DNA of 64,000 nt from contig NC_016631.1 of assembly GCF_000178955.2 (NCBI RefSeq), forward strand, positions 2,604,001 to 2,668,000, given 5' to 3'. The DNA comes from Granulicella mallensis MP5ACTX8. GTDB taxonomy: Bacteria > Acidobacteriota > Terriglobia > Terriglobales > Acidobacteriaceae. The stretch's first letter is position 1. Each line of letters starts with the position of its first letter. The notes under the pieces were generated by a model. It saw nothing but the letters and a program-made list of their open reading frames with translations, was not told where the DNA came from and did no database searches. Shown here piece by piece: positions 9,801 to 17,658 of this stretch. A program made the position numbers and the translations under genes.

Positions 9801-10287
9801 GACCGCCACCCAGGCCGGCGCCTCCGCCTCCGCAGGCAATATGACCCAGTCCGCCATTGCCTCCCTTTCCCACCGCATTGCGTATGAGCAGGTTTTCCAG
9901 TTCCACCGTGCCGGTATCGACAAAGAACACGCGGTACGTGCCATTGCCGCTGATAATCACATTGCCCAGTGTCCCGCCATTGATCGTCAGGTTCTTCGTA
10001 ATGGACGGTAATGGACCGTTCAGCGTAATGGTGCACAGAGTTCCGCAGTTGAACAGGATGGTCGATCCGCTCGTCGCGTTCAGCAGGGCGTACCGCAAAT
10101 CGCCACTCTGCCCTGGACCATCCCCGGGATTGGTGGTCGTTGCTGCCGCGTCCGTGCTCAGCGTTACGGTCACCGTCTGTGCCGAAAGCGAGGTTCCCAC
10201 AGCCGCACAGATCGCCACAGTCACAATTTTCATGAGGGGGAAAATCCACTTGCTGCCGCCCTTACGGCCACATCCCATGGGACTCAT
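6808..10287 (-). CDS. Very large exported beta-helix/NHL-repeat protein with glycine-rich region
   Basis: This 1159-residue exported protein has a good ribosome-binding site (GGGAG) seven bases before the ATG at 10287, so the longer N-terminus with a basic stretch before the hydrophobic signal (VTVAICAAVGTSLSAQ) is preferred. After the signal, two blocks with LRYAL and LREAL motifs look like the start of right-handed beta-helix domains of surface proteins. They flank an extremely glycine-rich stretch (about residues 145-400). Next come Thr/Ser-rich beta-helix turns (TGN, NTTFSNN), a DUF11-like Ig domain (about 860-970) and a C-terminal propeller of NHL-like blades (IWVINANG, VWAVANG, VWAANANN, VWIPNKGN) ending in NTLGTRP. 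An adhesive or structural surface role is inferred. It lies inside the tRNA-Glu repeat-flanked segment and looks intact. Confidence 0.85.
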   Translation of the reverse strand: MSPMGCGRKGGSKWIFPLMKIVTVAICAAVGTSLSAQTVTVTLSTDAAATTTNPGDGPGQSGDLRYALLNATSGSTILFNCGTLCTITLNGPLPSITKNLTINGGTLGNVIISGNGTYRVFFVDTGTVELENLLIRNAVGKGGNGGLGHIACGGGGAGLGGGLFVNGITAPATVTVSDVYFSSDSAIGGNGCSASGSGDGGGGGGLGGNGGNGALASGTYVNGGGGGVLGPGANGSTTTLDGAAGGVGGGGGADENGNPGSAPGTGGAGYGTNSAGANGTLDAAGNGGFGGGGGGGVLAGGKGGFGGGGGGAEDGGGAGGVGGGGGGSEGGAGGTGGVVVGAITGGNGSAGFPFGNGSSGGGAAAGPDIFVNQGTLITVNSGTLGASATGGAGGSGAGSGTFDATPVFNYTGSVNGSTTKGPIATALTASAVPDFVVTSTADSGQGTLREALTNAADFGAGNVTFDPTVFATPQTITLASSLSVPSSTTITGATSGSGTTLTNLVTVSGGGSSSNFPVFSVASGVTNASISNLIIANGHTTAEGGGVDNLGVLTVTNTTFSNNYAGGSITGGGNGGGAIYTLGTLAIAGSTFTGNSSAPGGAVSAGSGTVTVSSSTFTGNTALGPYAGGAMFINTGTTVTITDSTFSGNSASSGSAGGIFNYGTLSVTNSILSGNTGGDCGAGGGSTCPINGSNGNLVGGTVALSSLGSYGGPTQTMVPLPGSPAICDINPSTATGTDQRGDPRTTSYGTATCQDSGAVESHYAISFTTDPAATEISGVAFPVAITLTESGSPFLGASESIPVTLSSGATLSGSPVSASTSTANGVASYSLTATNATSVSGLKLNAGLTLHAPTAVIEAQSASFDLNLLTAPVASAAFNPTTIPVGDTSRLTITVTNPNAVALTNMQYTDTLPSGITFVSFLAGTCGSFNVNGGTFSISEPILGANSSCSVAVQVKGNTIETANDTTSTITSSNGPTGAAATAALTVEGGLIWVINANGTLDSLSETGTQAGSAGTAGTVGTYGAVAFDNAGDVWAVANGTSAVTEFTSTGTVIAVPGNAAAGVNKPTSLAIDGLGQVWAANANNSVSVLSSTGTAVTPSTGYQGGGISTPTGIIIDNSGSVWIPNKGNNSVTKIIGGAAPVVTPTVTGTTNNTLGTRP

Positions 10288-10293
10288 TTGCTC

Positions 10294-11165
10294 GCTCCCG
10301 TAATACTGCGTATACCGAATCGTGCTTCCGGTTCTTCAGGCCCGATGAAACGGCCTTATTACGCCAAGGCCTGGACGCACGTTGTTGGAACCCAACGCAA
10401 AGTGGTTTTTGTGGAGAATGACGTCACCATTTTACTCAAACGGCGTTTTCGCACAATGGCTGGCGAAAAAGTTAGAGTCTCGCCCCGTTCCTCTCCGCAT
10501 ATGCTGTGGCGATTCAAAGCGCGGCAAGGAACGCATCGAGCTGGCGATTGCTCGTGCAAGGAATCCATCCAGCGGAACCCGACATTATTGGCCTGTTCGC
10601 GATTGTTCACCTCGCTCTGAAGCCAACAGTTTTACCCGAACTGCTCAGTGAGCTTCCTATGTCCGGGCTATGCCGCGCCCTGCTGCTCGGGAGCATGGGG
10701 ACTCGCTTTCCAGACGATTTTGGGAAGAAGCCGAGGTCATGAAATCTGCGTGAGATGTGCTCTTATGCCGCGATGCCGATCCGTTATCGGTGAGTGCATC
10801 GGGGATTTACCACCAATCGATATGGGACGGAGAGTGGGCGCAAGCCATGCGCAGTTGCAGAGAATAACGTTTTACCTGCACCACAAATCAATAAACCGGG
10901 CTTATGGTTTGAGTGGGATGCTGGCCCTAGCAGGCGGCAACCTTGGGACATGCGGTATCGTCCTCAGTATCGGAGGATTCACGCTGAGCATTGCCGGATC
11001 ATCCTGACGATCGGCTATTTTCAGAAATCATTCAAGAAGCGCTGGTAGACTTTTCGTCGTCCCTGACTGAACTCAACCCGGACCTCGTCAGGTATGACGT
11101 TCAATAGGTCAAGACACGCCGTTGCCTTGGGAGCGGCTCGACATAACGACAGAAGGAGAATGAAA
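10294..11165. other. About 870 bp with no gene I can support
   Basis: Several overlapping frames of 70-120 codons exist on the plus strand, but none has a convincing ribosome-binding site or a recognisable family pattern. The stretch before 11045 encodes a protein-like segment (GLWFEWDAGPSRRQPW followed by a basic tail) that may be the end of a decayed gene. Given the surrounding recombinase and toxin-antitoxin remnants, this is most likely eroded island DNA. It probably also holds the promoters of the large minus-strand gene (near 10290-10380) and of the OsmC gene. Confidence 0.4.
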
Positions 11166-11594
11166 ATGGCAGAGCTAAAGGCACAAGTTCACTATGGCGA
11201 GAATGATTTTTTTATCGGTATCAGTCCGGGTGGCCATGCCTCCATTATGGAAACCAACGGTGAGCGGGCCTCCGCTGCTACGCCGATGGAACTCCTGCTG
11301 CTAGCCGTTGGAGGTTGTATGGCCTCTGATGTGGTCGATATTCTCCGCAAGAAGCGCCAAAGGGTCACAGACTACAAGGTTGAAGTAACTGGCGATCGGC
11401 GTGAAGACTTTCCACGCAGCTTCAAGTCCATCAAGCTTCATCACATCCTGACCGGTGAATCGCTTTCGGAGGTCGCCGTCAAGCAGGCCATCGAGCTGTC
11501 CGATTCGAAGTATTGCAGTGTGTCAGCAACCCTGAGACCGACAGCAGAAATATCCGTCACGTATGAAATCGTTCCTGCATCAGTTGCAGCGTAG
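11166..11594 (+). CDS. OsmC-family protein
   Basis: The 142-residue product starts at ATG 11166, placed eight bases after the AGAAGGAG ribosome-binding site; the upstream ATG at 11160 is too close to it. The family's two redox cysteines are present: Cys51 in GGCMASDVVDIL and Cys117 in KYCSVSATL. OsmC-like proteins reduce organic hydroperoxides with dithiol donors, or act in related thiol chemistry. The short size and motif order fit the YhfA-like branch more than Ohr. It is cytoplasmic and monocistronic, and lies within the repeat-flanked segment. The family call is secure; the substrate is not known. Confidence 0.92.
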   Translation: MAELKAQVHYGENDFFIGISPGGHASIMETNGERASAATPMELLLLAVGGCMASDVVDILRKKRQRVTDYKVEVTGDRREDFPRSFKSIKLHHILTGESLSEVAVKQAIELSDSKYCSVSATLRPTAEISVTYEIVPASVAA

Positions 11595-11733
11595 TTTGAG
11601 TCATTCTTTGCGCTCGTTCACTCGCTATTGATACCTGTAGCTTGCGGCAGCAGGGCAGCAGGCGGCGGGCCATTTCATTCGTCGACTTTGGGAAGATTCT
11701 AAGGAACGTTCCCAAGATGTGCATTAACGAGGC

Positions 11734-12735
11734 TCATTTCTCAGTGTTGATTTTATGTTCCAACGAAGTCAAGCCAGCCAGAATCGCTCCAAATGTTGGA
11801 GGCTCCCGGTAGAACATATCGCGCATTGCACGGTAGTCTCTTTCGAGCGCGGGAAGTTGGCTATCGGGAGGACTCAGCCGGAATGAGCCGGGGATAGCCA
11901 AGTCGTAACGCGCCCAGGAAGAGTAGTAGAACCGCTCCTTGAATTCGACGACTGATTTCAGCAAGGTGAGGTTGGCAAGCGCAGCCCTCCTGATGGGGCT
12001 TTCGCTCAGCTTGTATAGGTCGTAGTAATGCCGCGAGTACCGTGCAGGAACAGCGCCGGGACGATGGGCTTACTGGTGGAGGATCGTTGCCTTTTCCCAG
12101 AACGTCCGCTCGGCATCAATCGCGATGACCTCAAAGGCAGGATTGGAGAAGGCGTCGGAAAAGGCTTGAGCAGCGTATGCCTTGATGCTGTGAGAGCTGG
12201 AAGGAACCCACGACGCAAGCGGCCCAATCTCCAAGCGGACTGCAGGCCGGATATATTCAGCCTCAAACGCTGCCGGGTAGAACACGTTGACAGTATGTGG
12301 GGCGGCGTCGTCGATTCTGGCGACTACGCTAGAGATCGAAGCGAAGAGGTGGTTGAGTTGAGAGAGCAGCGTGTCGCGGATGTACGCAACTGCCCTATCG
12401 TTCATCTCTTGGTTGTGACGGGTTTGCTGTGTCTTGGAGGAGGTGGCTTGGTAGGGATTGTTGACGCCCTCTTGGTCATAGCCAAGAAGGCGCCAGTCGA
12501 GAACCAAGTCGATGTCTTCCGAGAAGCGGTCAATCAGCCCGAAGACCTTGGAAAGGCTTGTGCCATCTTTGAAGACTATTTGATTCTTCAAAGCCGGCTC
12601 CGCAAAGAGGAGTTTGAGAATCCAGCAAACCCAAAAATCCTTCTCGACAATGGCGGGATTCATCCCGAGCCGGCTTGCCGACTCTCGGAATAGATCCCGC
12701 CTGTCCGAGGCTGGTCCAGCGGCAATCTTATCCAT
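11734..12735 (-). pseudogene. AbiEii-type nucleotidyltransferase toxin, interrupted by an in-frame stop
   Basis: The minus strand encodes an AbiEii/COG2253-type protein from 12735. It has an N-terminal VEKDFWVCW motif and the nucleotidyltransferase core GTSLSKVFGLIDRFSEDIDL, whose two acidic residues bind metal. It runs to ERTFWEKATILHQ. A TAA codon at 12070-12072 then interrupts it, and the same frame continues without a shift: HRP, YSRHYYDLYKL, and on to the stop at 11734. The full length of about 333 residues with that codon restored fits the family. AbiEii toxins are proposed to inactivate targets by nucleotide transfer. The upstream antitoxin-like gene overlaps by 8 bp. One nonsense mutation, a sequencing error or true decay are all possible; decay is favoured by the shortened partner. 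Confidence 0.8.
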
Positions 12736-13096
12736 GAACGGCCTCTTGAGTGATCTGCTGGATAGCGCTGTACACCCAGCCAGTCGCGGTTTTAGTATCT
12801 GCTAAAACTTTGGCCCGTAACGATACTGGGAGCCATGCCCGGATCTTCGAGACGATCTCTGAGGTAATTTGCTCCTGCCCAAGCGACTTGAGCGCCTGAA
12901 CGATCAGTCCGCTTTCCTCGAGGTTGAAGCCCGACTCCTTCAATGCCGTGTGCTCGAAAGCCAAGGTAGTATTCCCAACCCGATAGACCCGATCTGGTCC
13001 ATCCGAGAGATAGACGGTGCGGGCGGGAACCCGTGTATCTGCAAACTCAATATGAAGTTCCTGCGTGTTGAATAAGAGCACGTCTTGAAGGCACAA
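12728..13096 (-). pseudogene. AbiEi/DUF6088-like antitoxin, N-terminus lost
   Basis: The frame reads RVPARTVYLSDGPDRVYRVGN, then FEHTALKESGF, EESGLIVQALKSLGQ and a helical C-terminus. This is the C-terminal domain of AbiEi/DUF6088-type antitoxins, which normally follows an N-terminal winged helix. The only available start is a TTG at 13096, and a TGA in frame lies about 45 bp upstream; the winged-helix part is missing. It overlaps the toxin gene by 8 bp, as expected for a toxin-antitoxin operon. The truncation means that DNA binding and autoregulation are probably lost. Confidence 0.65.
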
Positions 13097-13539
13097 AAAC
13101 GCCGGGTATCTGCCGTGCGTATCCCACCGTGATCAACTGAGGGAAGAAGGGAAGTAAGCCAAGCTGGTTTGGTTCCCCGCGGACCAACCCGATGCCCACA
13201 TAGTGTGCTGTGGCTTTGTGGCATTTTTGTGGCAAATACCGCCATTTGGGCCGGTTTTACCGGTTTTGCCGTCTCATAAGTGCTTTGCCGTCAATACTTT
13301 GCTCCACGATAGCCACCTTCACACGGGGGAAGTCGTAGATTGCCATCCCGGAGGAGCTGCTCTTCAATCGCAAAATCAATTTTGTGCGAAGGTAGCGGAT
13401 ATCCAAGGGAAGCGACGCTCAAGGGCTCAACCATTCGTAACGATCCCAAGAGATCGATAATGTTTGGATCATCCCTCCATCGAGCCATAGTGGGCACTTT
13501 CGCAACCTGCGGTTAGGCGAAACGGGATGGAAAACGGCG
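13097..13539. other. Decayed stretch between antitoxin remnant and right repeat
   Basis: No gene can be supported. Short minus-strand frames exist but match nothing recognisable. Two copies of TTGTGGCA (13216-13223 and 13227-13234) lie close together and could be recombinase arm-type sites. The rest looks like eroded island DNA. Confidence 0.4.
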
Positions 13540-13723
13540 GATCTTTCATGCTCTACAGAAGCTCCGCGACCGTCGTGGAGCTTCTGTGGAGCATGACTGC
13601 TGTTAGCTACTATTTCTTAGAGTTTTACCGATGCACTCTACTTCTCAGCCGTTCGTTGCAGTTGTGATTTACTTCAGTTCTTTCACGGCGGTAACACGGG
13701 TTCGAATCCCGTCGGGGACGCCA
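13540..13723 (+). repeat. Right copy of the tRNA-Glu-derived direct repeat (att-like)
   Basis: This is the better preserved copy of the 5795-5968 repeat. It carries an 18-bp stem (13548-13565 with 13577-13594, one G-U position) with an 11-base loop. A conserved ~85 bp tract follows, then the 3' end of a tRNA-Glu. The element is directly followed by a minus-strand recombinase C-terminal remnant at 13783. The pair of direct repeats and recombinase remnants on both sides support a former integrative element of about 7.7 kb or a stack of such elements. Confidence 0.78.
13680..13723 (+). other. tRNA-Glu(TTC) 3' fragment (attachment-site core)
   Basis: Reading from the anticodon loop: CTTTCAC (anticodon TTC), stem GGCGG, TAAC, T-arm ACGGG-TTCGAAT-CCCGT, acceptor 3' strand CGGGGAC, discriminator G and encoded CCA. 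This is the 3' 44 bases of a bacterial tRNA-Glu. The bases before it do not form the 5' half (no CCGCC anticodon strand, no D-arm, no GTCCCCG), so it is not a functional tRNA. Integrases of tRNA-targeting elements carry such a 3' fragment as the att core. Confidence 0.85.
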
Positions 13724-13782
13724 AATCATTTCAACAACTTAGCGCAAATCCCTAAAATCTGCCACCGTCCGATAAGAAAAAG

Positions 13783-14097
13783 CTATTTTTCGGATGGAGT
13801 TTTGCCGACTGAAAAACCAGCCGGGTTACTTGCCCTGAGCCGCACGTTTGGTTCCCTGATGGCTTGGGCATACAGATTGAGGGTGATACTGCTATTGGCG
13901 TATCGCATCAGTTCCTGAACAGTCTTCACGTCCTCGCCATGCGACTTCAGGATCGTCGTGTAGGAGTGACGGAACGTGTGCCATCCCACCTTACCGGTGA
14001 TCATCGCTCTCTTTGAGAGCGGGCTTTCTTCCTTATTTGATGGTGTTTGATAAAGTTCGACGGTAGGACCCAATCCCAAAGGCAATCGCCTTCGCAA
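13783..14097 (-). pseudogene. Tyrosine recombinase, C-terminal catalytic fragment
   Basis: The minus strand encodes GWHTFRHSYTTILKSHGEDV and QELMRYANSSITLNLYAQAI. This is the end of a phage-type tyrosine recombinase: the HxxR box and the nucleophilic Tyr are present. The usual second His of the LxRHAN segment is Tyr (LMRYAN), which would weaken catalysis. The first catalytic Arg and the whole N-terminal DNA-binding part are missing; nothing upstream of 14097 continues it. It differs in type from the P4-like fragment at 6279, so two different recombinases have used this site. Confidence 0.82.
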
Positions 14098-14185
14098 CGA
14101 CCTGTTCTTTCAACAAGAAATGCAGGGTTATCACCTGTGGGGCGTTCATGCCGGGGCGTGCTATTTTCTGAAGAGGAGACTCTGA

Positions 14186-14800
14186 ATGTCCAAGGGGGCG
14201 CCCCTCAGTGCAGCACTAGAAGGTCGGGGTGATGTAACCAGTCTTCTCGCTCTCTGGAGTCGAGGAGATGATTCAGCCCTCGAACAACTCACTCCCATTA
14301 TTTACGACGATTTACTTCGCCTCGCCAAGGCAAAGTTGAGACGCGAGTATGGCGATTGCACGCTTGAACCAACGGGTTTGGTTCACGAAGCCTATCTCCG
14401 GCTGGCTGGCCAGAGCAAGGTACATGCTGAAAGTCGTATCCATTTCTATGCGATTGCAGCCAATACCATGAGACGCGTGCTGATTGAGCACGCGAGAAAC
14501 CATAACGCTCAGAAACGGGGCGGCGGGATGAGGATTACATTGCAAACGGGGATGGATATCGCCCAGGAGCGCCCGCCGGACTTTATCATGCTGGATGAAG
14601 CCCTTGGACGACTGGCACAAATTGATAAAAGGAAGAGCCAAACCATCGAACTTAAGTATTTTGGCGGTCTGAGTACGGAAGAAATTGGTCTGCATTTAGG
14701 GATTTCGGTGGCGACTGTCGGCCGCGAACTCCGCCTGGGACAAGCATGGATACGCCGCGAGATGTCAGGCGCTCTGATCGATAACAAAGATGAAAAGTGA
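14186..14800 (+). CDS. ECF-type RNA polymerase sigma factor, TIGR02999-like
   Basis: This 204-residue protein starts at an ATG with AAGAGGAG seven bases upstream. Region 2 contains LLRLAKAKL and LEPTGLVHEAYLRL, a hallmark of the ECF group common in Acidobacteria and Planctomycetes (TIGR02999). FYAIAANTMRRVLIEHAR follows, then a region 4 helix-turn-helix (LKYFGGLSTEEIGLHLGIS, VGRELRLGQAWIRREM). It overlaps the downstream kinase gene by 11 bp, so the two are translationally coupled. In this family no anti-sigma factor is usually adjacent, and the kinase is the natural candidate to control its activity. Regulated genes cannot be read from the window. Confidence 0.93.
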   Translation: MSKGAPLSAALEGRGDVTSLLALWSRGDDSALEQLTPIIYDDLLRLAKAKLRREYGDCTLEPTGLVHEAYLRLAGQSKVHAESRIHFYAIAANTMRRVLIEHARNHNAQKRGGGMRITLQTGMDIAQERPPDFIMLDEALGRLAQIDKRKSQTIELKYFGGLSTEEIGLHLGISVATVGRELRLGQAWIRREMSGALIDNKDEK

Positions 14801-17624
14801 TCGTTGGCAACTGATCGAGGAGATCTTTCAGGGAGCCCTGGACCGGCCATCGGAGGAACGGAAGCAGTTTGTCGAGCAGGCGTGTGGGAATGACAAGCAA
14901 CTACGCTCCGAGATCGAGTCTCTTCTTGCAAGCGACAATGACGCCGAGAGCGTACTCCATTCCGTGATAGCGAAAGACCTGAAGGAAATGACGAGTACTT
15001 CAGGCCCCTCGGAGATCGGACTGCGCCTTGGCCCCTATCTTCTGGTGCGCGAGTTAGATAGCGGGGGGATGGGGGTTGTGTACTTTGCTGTCCGTTCTGA
15101 CGATCAGTATTTCCAGATCGTGGCTATCAAAACGATTCGCAAGGGGCGCGACTCAGAGGAGATGGTTCAACAGTTTCGCATGGAACGGCAGGTTCTGGCG
15201 ACGCTAAACCACCCGAATATCGGTGCCATTCTTGATGGAGGCGAGACCGAAGATGGTCGTCCCTTCATCGTGATGGAGTATGTGGAAGGTCAGCCGATCA
15301 CGCTTGCCAGCAAAAACCACAACCTATCGATTCGGCAACGCATTGAACTATTTCGTTCAGTATGTTCCGCCGTTCACTACGCTCATCAGAAGCTGATCTT
15401 GCATCGAGACATCAAGCCAAGCAACGTGATGGTTACGCCGGAGGGCATGGTCAAGCTCATTGACTTCGGAATTTCAAAACCGCTGGTGCCGCAACCGATT
15501 CAAGGACATGTTTCCTCTGCGAAAACCAGCTCCAGAATGATGACTCCTGACTATGCAAGCCCGGAGCAGCTTCAGGGAAAACAACTGACCACTGCTACTG
15601 ACATCTATTCTCTGGGAGTCCTGCTGTTCGAGCTTCTGACAGGTTCGCGTCCCTATAAGCTTCAAAATCTGTCGGACGCCGCAGCGGAGCAAGTCGTTTT
15701 CAAGAAAGATAGCTGGAAGCTAAGCCTGGCTCCAGATCTGCCTCGCCGGATCCGAAAGGAGTTATCGGGAGACCTCGACGGGATTGTACTGAGGGCGATG
15801 GATCCCGATCCATCACGACGCTACCTGTCGGTTCAGCACTTTGACGAGGATCTGTTTCGCTACCTGGAAGGCAGGCCTGTTTCCGCGAGAAAGACATCCG
15901 CTGCCTATCGATTGAGAAAGTTGATGCAACGCCATAAGACAGCGGTGGTTGCGACATCTGCCGTCTCTGTAGCATTAATTTTTTCTCTCCTCATCGGTTC
16001 GAGGCAATCTCGCCTGGCCGATCGTCGAGTGCGGCAGGTTCGGACGCTTTCGGACTCCGCTATCTCGGATATGACCGACAAGCTCCAACATTCTTCCGCC
16101 TCCGCAGAGACACAGGCAGCAATTTTCCGCAGTGCGCTCCGGTATTTGGATGGACTGCAAAAGAGCACTGGAAACGACCCTCGATTATTGCTTGAACTGT
16201 CCAAAGCTTATGTGCGCGTTGGCGACCTGGAGGGGTCACCCTCGGTTGCCGATTTGGGCAACTCGGATGCTGCCATTACCAGCTACCAGGGAGCTTTGCG
16301 GGTTGCCATGGAAGCGAATAGCCGAACACCTGGTTACGAGAGCACTGAAGCTGTCATTGAAGCCTATCAACGCCTGGGCAGCATCGAAAAGTTTCTCGGA
16401 AGTCTGCATCAAGCGAATGATCATTACCAGCAAGGACTTTTGTTGGCACAAGATTTCTGGAAGCAAAGACCTGCCGATCCGACTCGTATACGGCTTTTGG
16501 CGATGAGCTATGCAGGAATCGGCGATGTCAATCTCGGGGGCTTGAATCCGGAGCAGGCATTAGATAGATATTCTGCGGCTTTACGGATATTCGGGGACAA
16601 TCCAAACGGCGCCGAAGATCATGATCGAATACTGATTAAGCTTTATCTTAACGAAGCGGACGCTCTCAACGAACTTGGCCATCAATCGGAGTCTCTAGCC
16701 TACGGTCGAAAAGCGGTGGCTCTTGCCGAGGCTTTAGTGCAAAGGTTTCCATCCTCGGCCCAAGTGCGGCGCGAGCTCTTTTTGGCGGACGAGAAGGTCG
16801 TCCTGGTTTTAGCTGGAAGAGACGCCCTGAATATAGGAGATTCCGCGCAGGCGCAGATCTACGCTCGAAAGGCACTTGCGATTGCGCAAATGCTCGTTGG
16901 GATCGACAGCACAAATGCTCAGGCAAATTTCGATCTGGCTCTCGCATACCAGGCGATGGGTGACTCTTTTCGCCTTGACAACATGCACATGGCCAGCGTG
17001 TGGTATCGAAGTTCGATTACTCTCACGAAGCGGTTGACTCCGATGTATGGCGCGGCCGCGCGGCACTTGATCGCGATACGGGATGAGGCGCTGGCGGAAG
17101 TGCTCCCCAGCGAAGCGGACGCGCCGGAGCGGCTGCGTCTTCTTCTGGAAGCAAATCTGATCAGGAGGGAATTGGCCGAGAGCAGTCCGCATGGGCGCCT
17201 CCATTTGATGGGATCGTACTGCAAGCTGAGCGATGCGGAACTCGCCGTGAAAGATCTTGCAAAGGCTCGCCAGTACTCGAATGCAGCGTTGCCCTTTCTC
17301 CATGAGTTCGGGACGGAGTCTCCCAGTTTGCTGGTTCTGAGAGACGTAGGGTCCTGCTATGAAAGTGAAGGAAATGCACAGTTTCACGCGGCATTGGACC
17401 CAACCCTCCCTCTTGCTGCTCGGCATGCTGCCGAAGCCGAGTCGAATGAGTGGTATCGGAACAGTGCAAAGGTGTGGGCAACGTGGAATAGACGAGGCGT
17501 AGCTACAGCGGAAAGCGAACAGGAACGGCAAAAGGTAGAACGGCTCCTCAAAAGATCGAGCGATCTCTCCCAGAGAGATAAAGAACAACTGAAATTAGTG
17601 GCAAAGGATGATCGAAAACCGTGA
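14790..17624 (+). CDS. Membrane-anchored Ser/Thr protein kinase with TPR-rich extracytoplasmic domain
   Basis: This 944-residue protein has a cytoplasmic Hanks-type kinase domain (about residues 80-370): glycine loop LDSGGMGVVYFA, Lys114 in VAIKTI, catalytic HRDIKPSN with Asp207, LIDFGIS and a SPEQ segment. One transmembrane helix lies at about 385-405 (AVVATSAVSVALIFSLLIG). The rest is helical, with tetratricopeptide-like pairs up to about 900. The N-terminal 70 residues form a small helical domain seen in acidobacterial ECF-linked kinases. It should autophosphorylate and phosphorylate partners in response to an external or envelope signal. The 11-bp overlap with the ECF sigma gene suggests that the sigma factor is a target. 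All key catalytic residues are present. Confidence 0.93.
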   Translation: MKSDRWQLIEEIFQGALDRPSEERKQFVEQACGNDKQLRSEIESLLASDNDAESVLHSVIAKDLKEMTSTSGPSEIGLRLGPYLLVRELDSGGMGVVYFAVRSDDQYFQIVAIKTIRKGRDSEEMVQQFRMERQVLATLNHPNIGAILDGGETEDGRPFIVMEYVEGQPITLASKNHNLSIRQRIELFRSVCSAVHYAHQKLILHRDIKPSNVMVTPEGMVKLIDFGISKPLVPQPIQGHVSSAKTSSRMMTPDYASPEQLQGKQLTTATDIYSLGVLLFELLTGSRPYKLQNLSDAAAEQVVFKKDSWKLSLAPDLPRRIRKELSGDLDGIVLRAMDPDPSRRYLSVQHFDEDLFRYLEGRPVSARKTSAAYRLRKLMQRHKTAVVATSAVSVALIFSLLIGSRQSRLADRRVRQVRTLSDSAISDMTDKLQHSSASAETQAAIFRSALRYLDGLQKSTGNDPRLLLELSKAYVRVGDLEGSPSVADLGNSDAAITSYQGALRVAMEANSRTPGYESTEAVIEAYQRLGSIEKFLGSLHQANDHYQQGLLLAQDFWKQRPADPTRIRLLAMSYAGIGDVNLGGLNPEQALDRYSAALRIFGDNPNGAEDHDRILIKLYLNEADALNELGHQSESLAYGRKAVALAEALVQRFPSSAQVRRELFLADEKVVLVLAGRDALNIGDSAQAQIYARKALAIAQMLVGIDSTNAQANFDLALAYQAMGDSFRLDNMHMASVWYRSSITLTKRLTPMYGAAARHLIAIRDEALAEVLPSEADAPERLRLLLEANLIRRELAESSPHGRLHLMGSYCKLSDAELAVKDLAKARQYSNAALPFLHEFGTESPSLLVLRDVGSCYESEGNAQFHAALDPTLPLAARHAAEAESNEWYRNSAKVWATWNRRGVATAESEQERQKVERLLKRSSDLSQRDKEQLKLVAKDDRKP

Positions 17625-17658
17625 TGCAGTGCGCATATAGGTAAAGAGGAAGATTCAT

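Noticed and set aside
13680-13723. A functional tRNA-Glu gene
   Set aside because: Only the 3' 44 bases fit; no 5' acceptor strand, D-arm or anticodon 5' strand precedes them.
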